Origin: Pseudofrankia asymbiotica
GTDB taxonomy: Bacteria > Actinomycetota > Actinomycetes > Frankiales > Frankiaceae
Assembly: GCF_001983105.1 (NCBI RefSeq)
Contig: NZ_MOMC01000044.1
Coordinates: 112,392 to 118,596, forward strand
Direction of reading: 5' to 3'
Length of the DNA stretch: 6,205 nt
The notes beneath the pieces are model-generated. The model did no database searches and was not told the origin of the DNA. It saw only the letters and a program-made list of their open reading frames with translations. Of the stretch, positions 1 to 6,205 are shown piece by piece; positions within the stretch are counted from its first letter, which is position 1, and every line of letters starts with the position of its first letter. Position numbers and translations under genes: made by a program.

Positions 1-989
1 AGGCCACGGAGGACGCCAAGGTCACCGCGGCCGACCTGGACGAGGTCATCCTGGTCGGCGGCGCCACCCGGATGCCGGCGGTGCAGAAGCTGGTCCGGCG
101 GCTGACCGACGGCAAGGAACCGAACATGAGCGTCAACCCGGACGAGGTGGTGGCACTCGGCGCCTCGATCCAGGCAGGGGTGCTCAAGGGCGAGGTCAAG
201 GACGTGCTGCTGCTTGACGTCACCCCGCTGTCGCTCGGCCTGGAGACCCGCGGTGGCGTGATGACGAAGATCGTCGAGCGGAACACCACGATCCCGGTCC
301 GGCGGTCGGAGGTGTTCACCACCGCGGAGGACAACCAGTCCGCTGTCGACGTGGTCGTGCTGCAGGGCGAGCGGGAGCGCGCCGCGGACAACCGGGCGCT
401 CGGCCGCTTCCGGCTGGAGAACATCCGGCCGGCCCCGCGCGGGGAGCCCCAGATCGAGGTCACCTTCGACATCGACGCCAACGGCATCCTCAACGTCACC
501 GCACGGGACAAGGACACCGGAGCCGAGCAGAAGATCACCATCACGGAAAGCTCGACGCTCGACAAGAGCGAGGTCGAGCGGATGATCGCCGAGGCCGAGC
601 GGCACCGGAACGAGGACGAGGCGCTGCGCGCCGCGATCGACGCCCGCAACGAACTCGACTCGGTCGCCTACCAGGTCGAGCGCCGGTTGGGCGATCTCGG
701 TGACGCCGCGCCGCCCCACGAGAAGGCCCGCGCCGAGATGCTCGTCGCGGACGCGCGGCAGGCCGTCAAGGAGGAGGCGCCGCTCGACCGGATCCGGTCG
801 CTCAGCTCGGATCTCCAGCAGATCTACCAGGCGTTGGCCAGCGTCCAGCCTAGCGGGGGCGGCCAGCCCGGTCCCGGTGGTCAGCCGGGCGCCGGTGGCC
901 AGCCGGGTCCCGGTGGACCGGCCGGCGGCGGGCAGTCGCCGTCGAGCGGGCCGGACGACGTCATCGACGCCGACTTCGACCGGGGCTGA
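1..989 (+). CDS. dnaK: DnaK (Hsp70) chaperone, C-terminal half, 5' end outside window
   Basis: Cytosolic ATP-dependent Hsp70 that binds exposed hydrophobic segments of unfolded proteins and works with GrpE and a J-protein. The reading frame is open from base 3 to the TGA at 987-989, giving 328 visible residues; roughly the first 300 residues of a normal DnaK, including most of the ATPase domain, lie before the window. Visible in order: the end of the nucleotide-binding domain ([13 protein letters not shown], about residues 14-26), the hydrophobic interdomain linker ([18 protein letters not shown], near residue 65), the beta substrate-binding domain ([38 protein letters not shown]), the helical lid, a Gly/Pro/Gln-rich tail and the usual acidic end (DDVIDADF). 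An ATG at 72-74 is internal, because homology continues upstream of it. It is the first visible gene of the operon, 31 nt before grpE. Identification is certain; whether the genome has another dnaK cannot be seen. Confidence 0.98.
   Translation, partial: ATEDAKVTAADLDEVILVGGATRMPAVQKLVRRLTDGKEPNMSVNPDEVVALGASIQAGVLKGEVKDVLLLDVTPLSLGLETRGGVMTKIVERNTTIPVRRSEVFTTAEDNQSAVDVVVLQGERERAADNRALGRFRLENIRPAPRGEPQIEVTFDIDANGILNVTARDKDTGAEQKITITESSTLDKSEVERMIAEAERHRNEDEALRAAIDARNELDSVAYQVERRLGDLGDAAPPHEKARAEMLVADARQAVKEEAPLDRIRSLSSDLQQIYQALASVQPSGGGQPGPGGQPGAGGQPGPGGPAGGGQSPSSGPDDVIDADFDRG
861..914 (+). repeat. 18-bp tandem repeat (3 units) in the DnaK tail
   Basis: Three in-frame 18-bp units (861-878, 879-896, 897-914) encode [12 protein letters not shown] and GQPGPG. 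The units differ mainly at third codon positions. Being a multiple of three, the array lengthens the disordered C-terminal tail of DnaK without breaking the frame, so unit number may vary between strains. Confidence 0.85.
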
Positions 990-1007
990 GCGCAGGAGCG
1001 AGCGAGC

Positions 1008-1012
1008 GGAGG
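1008..1012 (+). promoter_or_regulatory. Ribosome binding site of grpE
   Basis: GGAGG lies 8 nt before the ATG at 1021 and supports that start. The short dnaK-grpE gap (990-1020) is otherwise made of GAGCG-like steps and shows no promoter or terminator. Confidence 0.75.
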
Positions 1013-1020
1013 ACTGAGCG

Positions 1021-1527
1021 ATGACGTCTGCCCGTCGACCACCGCCGGTGGAGCAGCCAGCGGGAGCCGAGCCGCCAGACGAGCCGGCGGCGCTCGCCGA
1101 TCGGATCGAGGAGGTCACCGCCCGCTGGCGGCAGGCCCTCGCCGACCTCGACAACCAGCGCAAGCGGTGCGCACGGGAGGTGGAACAGGAACGGGAGGCC
1201 GAGCGGGCGCGGGCGGCCGCTGCCTGGCTGCCGGTGCTCGACCACCTGGAGCTCGCGCTGGCGCACGCCGGGGCCGATCCGGAGTCGATCCTGACCGGCG
1301 TGCGGGCCGTGCGCGACCAGGCCGTCGACGTACTGGCCCGGCTCGGCTACCCGCGCCACGACGAGGTCGGCGTGCCCTTCGACCCCGCCAGGCATGACGT
1401 CGTGAGCCTCGTCGACGAGCCGGGCAAGCCGCCGGGGACGGTGGTCGCCGTCGTCCGGCCCGGCTACGGCGACGCCGGACGGCAGCTGCGCCCGGTCGGC
1501 GTGGCCGTCAGCAAGCCCTCGGAGTGA
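1021..1527 (+). CDS. grpE: GrpE nucleotide exchange factor
   Basis: Dimeric co-chaperone that releases ADP from DnaK so that the substrate cycle can restart. The product is 168 residues, on the short side for the family (E. coli GrpE is 197). An acidic, proline-rich N-terminus (1-24) leads into the long dimerising helix (about 24-66), which holds the family-type DLDNQRKR segment at 43-50. [11 protein letters not shown] (70-80) matches the usual LPVLDDLERAL core, and the C-terminal beta domain shows [11 protein letters not shown] (118-128) and [13 protein letters not shown] (137-149), the region that inserts into the DnaK ATPase domain. The ATG start is supported by GGAGG at 1008-1012. It sits between dnaK and dnaJ, with only 4 nt to dnaJ, so it is almost surely co-transcribed and translationally coupled to dnaJ. 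Nothing essential appears missing. Confidence 0.97.
   Translation: MTSARRPPPVEQPAGAEPPDEPAALADRIEEVTARWRQALADLDNQRKRCAREVEQEREAERARAAAAWLPVLDHLELALAHAGADPESILTGVRAVRDQAVDVLARLGYPRHDEVGVPFDPARHDVVSLVDEPGKPPGTVVAVVRPGYGDAGRQLRPVGVAVSKPSE
1521..1524 (+). promoter_or_regulatory. Ribosome binding site of dnaJ inside the grpE end
   Basis: GGAG directly precedes the grpE TGA (1525-1527) and lies 7 nt before the GTG at 1532. This supports the non-ATG start of dnaJ and suggests that ribosomes ending grpE reinitiate there. Confidence 0.6.
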
Positions 1528-1531
1528 CGCC

Positions 1532-2515
1532 GTGGCCCGGGACTACTACGAGGCTCTCGGCGTCAGCCGCGACGCGACCACGGAGGAGATCCAGCAGGCG
1601 TACCGGAAGCTCGCCCGCCGCTACCACCCGGACGTGAACAAGGATCCGGCGGCGGAGGAACGCTTCAAGGAGATCAACGACGCCTACCAGGCGCTGTCGG
1701 ACCCGAAGACCCGGGCCCGGTACGACCGGTTCGGGCCGGACTTCCGCCGCATCCCCGAGGACTACGAGGAACGGGTGGCCGCCGGCGCCGGTGCTGGGTT
1801 CGGAGGTGCTGGGTTCGGAGGTGCTGGGTTCGAGGGCGCCGGCTTCGGGGGCGGCCGCGGGGGCTCGGGCCAGCGGGTCCGGGTGACGCCGGGCTTCGGC
1901 GGTGGTGGAGGTGGCGGCTTCGAGGACCTGTTCGGAGACCTCTTCGGGGCGGGACGCGGCGCCCGCGGGGCGACCGGGCCGATTCCCGGCGCCGATCAGG
2001 AGGCCGAGCTGGAACTGAGCGTCGAGGAGGCTTACCGGGGCGGCCGCCGCCAGGTCACCCTCGCCGGTCCCGACGGCGCGCGCCGCTACACCGTGACCAT
2101 CCCGCCCGGGGTGGTGGACGGCCAGCGGATCCGGCTGGCCGGGCAGGGCGGACGGGCCAGCGGTGCTGGCCAGGCCGGGGACCTCTACCTGCGGGTACGG
2201 ATCGCGCCGCACCCGCGCTACCGGCTGTCCGGGCGGGACATCCACCTCACCCTGCCGGTCTCGCCCTGGGAGGCGGCGCTCGGGGCGACCGTCCCCGTCA
2301 CGACTCCGGGCGGCGAGGTAAAGGTGCACGTCCCGGCAGGTTCGTCGTCCGGACGGCGGCTGCGCCTGCGCGGCGAGGGCATGCCTGACCCGCGGGGCTC
2401 CCCCGGTGACCTCTACGCCGAGGTCAGCGTGCTGGTCCCGGCGACGTTGTCCGACCGCGAACGCGCCCTGTTCGAGGAACTGGCGGCGGTCTCCACGTTC
2501 GACCCGAGGACGTAG
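1532..2515 (+). CDS. dnaJ: Class B DnaJ/CbpA-type J-protein without zinc finger
   Basis: Hsp40 co-chaperone that brings clients to DnaK and stimulates its ATPase. The product has 327 residues, starting at GTG 1532 ([12 protein letters not shown], the standard J-protein beginning). The J domain spans about 4-68, with the catalytic HPD at 32-34 in [16 protein letters not shown] Gly/Phe-rich region (about 84-145) follows, then the two C-terminal beta domains (about 155-312; [48 protein letters not shown]). There is not a single cysteine, so the CXXCXGXG zinc repeats of classical DnaJ are absent. That makes it class B, like E. coli CbpA (also called DnaJ2 in actinobacteria). The gene after it resembles cbpM, the partner of cbpA, which supports this class. 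The G/F region contains a tandem repeat. The symbol dnaJ is used broadly; cbpA would be equally apt. Confidence 0.95.
   Translation: MARDYYEALGVSRDATTEEIQQAYRKLARRYHPDVNKDPAAEERFKEINDAYQALSDPKTRARYDRFGPDFRRIPEDYEERVAAGAGAGFGGAGFGGAGFEGAGFGGGRGGSGQRVRVTPGFGGGGGGGFEDLFGDLFGAGRGARGATGPIPGADQEAELELSVEEAYRGGRRQVTLAGPDGARRYTVTIPPGVVDGQRIRLAGQGGRASGAGQAGDLYLRVRIAPHPRYRLSGRDIHLTLPVSPWEAALGATVPVTTPGGEVKVHVPAGSSSGRRLRLRGEGMPDPRGSPGDLYAEVSVLVPATLSDRERALFEELAAVSTFDPRT
1790..1849 (+). repeat. 15-bp tandem repeat in the G/F region of dnaJ
   Basis: GGTGCTGGGTTCGGA occurs exactly at 1790-1804 and 1805-1819. A third copy (1820-1834) ends CGAG instead of CGGA. A fourth unit (1835-1849) encodes the same GAGFG but with different, G/C-ending codons. 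The protein reads [20 protein letters not shown] at residues 87-106. The first three copies use GGT, GCT, GGG and GGA, which are uncommon in the surrounding GC-ending codon usage. This fits a recent slippage duplication. Confidence 0.9.
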
Positions 2516-2577
2516 ACGCGAGCCATGACCGGAACGCGATCGGGCGGGGTGGCCGACGCGACCATGACCGCGACGCG
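2515..2577 (+). repeat. Imperfect direct repeat between dnaJ and cbpM
   Basis: Two copies of about 23 nt, at 2515-2538 and 2555-2577, share GACGCGA, then CCATGACCG, then ACGCG. They differ by one extra G and one substitution. They fill most of the only sizeable gap in the operon (2516-2616). No function is recognised; the repeat has no dyad symmetry that would suggest an operator or terminator. Confidence 0.5.
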
Positions 2578-2620
2578 CGGCGGACCCGGCCCGGGCGTGA
2601 CCGCCAAGGAGGCGAGATGA
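2525..2620 (+). CDS. Possible 31-codon leader ORF before cbpM
   Basis: An ATG at 2525 opens 31 codons ([19 protein letters not shown] at its start) and stops with TGA at 2618-2620, overlapping the cbpM ATG (2617-2619) in the ATGA arrangement typical of translationally coupled genes. A second in-frame ATG lies at 2564. Support is thin: the nearest purine-rich stretch (GAGGA, 2506-2510) is 14 nt away, the peptide has no recognised family, and a GC-rich gap can stay open by chance. It may be a coupling leader or nothing at all. Confidence 0.15.
   Translation: MTGTRSGGVADATMTATRGGPGPGVTAKEAR
2606..2612 (+). promoter_or_regulatory. Strong ribosome binding site of cbpM
   Basis: AAGGAGG is the best Shine-Dalgarno match in the window. 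It lies 4 nt before the ATG at 2617, a slightly short spacing, and it decides this start over in-frame internal GTG/CTG codons near 2680. Confidence 0.75.
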
Positions 2621-3095
2621 GCATCCGTTCCCAGCAGGAGAGCGGGGCGTCCCGACCCGATGCCTCCCGCCGCTACCCACTGGTGCGGGTCCGCCGCCCG
2701 CGCGGCGGCTCCGCGGGCGGCGCGGGCGGCTCGGGCGCGAGCGGCGACGCCCGCCCACGGTTCGGCATCGTCAGATGGCTCACCCTGGAGACGGTCGCCG
2801 ACCGGGCGGGGCTGCATCCCGAACTGGTCCACCGGTTCGCCGTGCTCGGTCTGCTGGACGCCTCCCGCGACGCCGCCGGCACGCTGTGGTTCCCTCCGGA
2901 CACCCCGGCGACGATCGCCCGGATCCAGCGGCTGCGGGCCGGTCTCTGCCTGAACTACGCCGCCATCGGCCTCGTGCTCGATCTGCTCGACCGCATCGAC
3001 GCGCTGGAAGCCGCCCTCGGCGTCAGCACCGCCGCGCGGGTGCGGTCGACGCTGGAAGCCAGCCAGGAAGCCGCCAACGCGAGGAACGGACGACC

Positions 3096-3105
<10 letters not shown>
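2617..3105 (+). CDS. cbpM: CbpM-like chaperone modulator (MerR-type helix-turn-helix)
   Basis: Small protein of 162 residues. Residues 1-52 are a basic, Arg/Gly/Ser-rich, probably disordered extension. A MerR-type helix-turn-helix follows (about 55-80: [18 protein letters not shown]), then a WFPPD segment at 91-95, and a helical part [19 protein letters not shown] (110-128). The last two parts line up with E. coli CbpM (its WVFDD and LALDWPGIAVALTLMDDI), which binds the J domain of CbpA and inhibits it. In many actinobacteria this operon position holds hspR, the MerR-type repressor of dnaK. The segment expected after the HspR recognition helix (RRYS-like) and its hydrophobic C-terminal tail are not seen here. 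I therefore infer a CbpM-like modulator of the upstream J-protein, with DNA binding still possible. The gene overlaps clpB by 10 nt. Confidence 0.75.
3081..3084 (+). promoter_or_regulatory. Likely ribosome binding site of clpB
   Basis: GAGG inside the end of cbpM lies 11 nt before the clpB ATG at 3096. It is modest in strength and spacing, so clpB translation probably also depends on coupling to cbpM. Confidence 0.4.
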
Positions 3106-5732
<2,627 letters not shown>

Positions 5733-5739
5733 GCTTGTC

Positions 5740-5841
5740 GTTCAACTTGTCTGTCTCTGGGGTCGGGCGGGCAGCGACGGCGAGGCGGCCCAGCGCGCTA
5801 CCGATCATGCCGGTACCGATGAGCCCAAGAGTCTTCGTCGC
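5740..5841 (-). pseudogene. N-terminal remnant of a Rossmann-fold NAD(P)-dependent reductase
   Basis: Read on the minus strand from 5841, the sequence encodes LGLIGTGMIGSALGRLAV. This is a beta-alpha nucleotide-binding start with the GxGxxG motif (GTGMIG), as in NADPH-dependent F420 reductases and related NAD(P)-binding proteins common in actinobacteria. The resemblance ends after about 24 residues (near 5770). The following residues (RPTPETDKLND) do not continue the fold, and the frame then runs antisense into clpB. A GGAGG at 5855-5851 (minus strand) stands 9 nt before a GCG codon (5841-5839) where a start codon would be expected. Together this suggests a broken gene head left beside clpB, not a working gene. 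An upstream ATG at 5922 in the same frame would add an unrelated leader. Confidence 0.5.
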
Positions 5842-5922
5842 GGTGCGATGCCTCCAGTCCAATGGGCGATGGGGGCGTGGAATCGGTGCCGCGGCGAGAG
5901 CTGTCCCGCGCCTACCGATCAT
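5798..5922. repeat. Short direct repeat in the remnant zone
   Basis: CTACCGATCAT occurs exactly at 5798-5808 and 5912-5922. Including the preceding CGCG, with one extra C in the second copy, the match is about 15 nt (5794-5808 and 5907-5922). The first copy encodes the MIGS of the Rossmann remnant on the minus strand. A partial third TACCGAT lies at 5814-5820. It could mark a small duplication or be coincidence. Confidence 0.4.
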
Positions 5923-5941
5923 CGCTCTCCGTCATCCCACC
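5842..5941. other. Non-coding gap between the two minus-strand remnants
   Basis: These 100 nt separate the end of the isomerase-like remnant from the start of the reductase-like remnant. Apart from the minus-strand GGAGG at 5851-5855 and one copy of the short repeat, I see no promoter, terminator hairpin or RNA gene. If the two remnants were once neighbouring genes, this was their intergenic spacer. Confidence 0.4.
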
Positions 5942-6109
5942 TCAGTTCTGGCCGGCCGCGTGCTTTGCCTGGGCCAGGAGGTCGCGGGCTGCCTTGACGG
6001 ACTGGCCGACTCGCTCGTGCGGTCCGAGGCCGGCGTCCGCCTGGGAGCGGATGGGTACCTCAAGGCCGACGACTCGGTCGAGAGGCAGTGCGGTGAGCAG
6101 GTCGCCTCC
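5942..6109 (-). pseudogene. C-terminal remnant of a probable sugar-phosphate isomerase/epimerase
   Basis: On the minus strand 55 residues run from just after an in-frame TAG (6112-6110) to a TGA at 5944-5942. They include LLTALPLDRVVGLEVPIRS and, further on, GLGPHERVGQSVKAARDLL. The pattern LPxxxxxxxEVP, then GPxERAxxAxxAARxLL, resembles the last strand and helix of xylose-isomerase-like TIM-barrel sugar phosphate isomerases/epimerases. This is by memory of the family, not an alignment. The end (KHAAGQN, stop) looks like a natural C-terminus. Everything before residue 1 of this piece is missing, and beyond the TAG the DNA reads as a TetR gene on the other strand. It is therefore most likely the tail of a gene cut by a rearrangement. 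Confidence 0.4.
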
Positions 6110-6205
6110 CTACGCGGCATCGGCGCCCGCGCCGGCATCAGCCGCGAGATGCCCGCCTACCACTTCGGATCAAAGGACGCCCTGGTCACCCGGCTCGCAG
6201 AACGG
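6098..6205 (+). CDS. TetR-family regulator, helix-turn-helix segment, partial
   Basis: From about 6098 the plus strand reads QVASLRGIGARAGISREMP, followed by AYHFGSKDALVTRLAER, and continues past the window end. This matches helices 2-4 of the TetR DNA-binding domain (consensus like IAxxAGVSxGxxYxHFxSKxxLL), so a transcriptional repressor is likely. The first helix (usually about 25-30 residues with an AAxxLFxExG pattern) is not visible. The same frame is open far upstream, but it has no ATG between 5819 and 6098, only GTG codons such as 6017 and 5960, and it reads antisense through the isomerase-like remnant. Either the gene starts at GTG 6017 with an abnormal N-terminus, or its 5' end was replaced and it is a pseudogene. 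Ligand domain and targets lie outside the window. Confidence 0.55.

Noticed and set aside
990..1020. GAGCG-rich dnaK-grpE spacer as an operator or mobile repeat
   Set aside because: Too short and low in complexity; it holds the grpE ribosome binding site and nothing else that I can support.
1508..2758. Minus-strand open frame (416 codons) with repeated PSTSE-like motifs opposite dnaJ
   Set aside because: The repeat is only the antisense reading of the dnaJ 15-bp repeat; there is no independent coding evidence.
2775..3095. Upstream extension of the clpB reading frame by 107 codons
   Set aside because: It lies within cbpM in another frame, is arginine-rich out-of-frame sequence, and the family start MDMNRL is at 3096.
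5932..6138. 68-codon minus-strand ORF
   Set aside because: Composition is Pro/Arg/Ser-rich shadow type. The other minus frame over the same bases gives the isomerase-like sequence instead.

Overview
The window is very GC-rich and tightly packed. It carries the 3' part of a chaperone operon of actinobacterial type. The family sequences (a DnaK with a Gly/Pro/Gln-rich tail, a ClpB starting [12 protein letters not shown]-ending codons nearly everywhere) point to a filamentous, high-GC actinomycete. I cannot fix the genus from the sequence alone; a Frankia- or Streptomyces-like organism is plausible.

Positions 1-5732 are one plus-strand transcription unit: dnaK (3' half only) – grpE – dnaJ – cbpM-like gene – clpB. 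The gaps are 31 nt (dnaK/grpE), 4 nt (grpE/dnaJ) and 101 nt (dnaJ/cbpM), and cbpM and clpB overlap by 10 nt. DnaK refolds clients, GrpE exchanges its nucleotide, the J-protein delivers clients and triggers ATP hydrolysis, and ClpB pulls polypeptides out of aggregates for DnaK. The best-described actinobacterial operon has a zinc-finger DnaJ and the repressor HspR at its end. Here the J-protein has no zinc finger (CbpA-like, class B), and the small MerR-type gene after it looks like CbpM, the modulator of CbpA, rather than HspR. The operon promoter lies before the window. I see no HspR-type (HAIR) or CIRCE operator inside it.

Positions 5733-6205 have no intact gene and look like a zone of gene remnants. 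On the minus strand there is the N-terminal Rossmann start of a reductase that breaks off next to clpB (about 5740-5841), and upstream of it the C-terminal end of a probable sugar-phosphate isomerase/epimerase (5942-6109). On the plus strand, abutting that remnant, a TetR-type helix-turn-helix begins at about 6098 without a normal N-terminus and runs off the window. Two short repeats in coding Gly-rich segments (dnaK tail, dnaJ G/F region) and two in non-coding stretches complete the picture.
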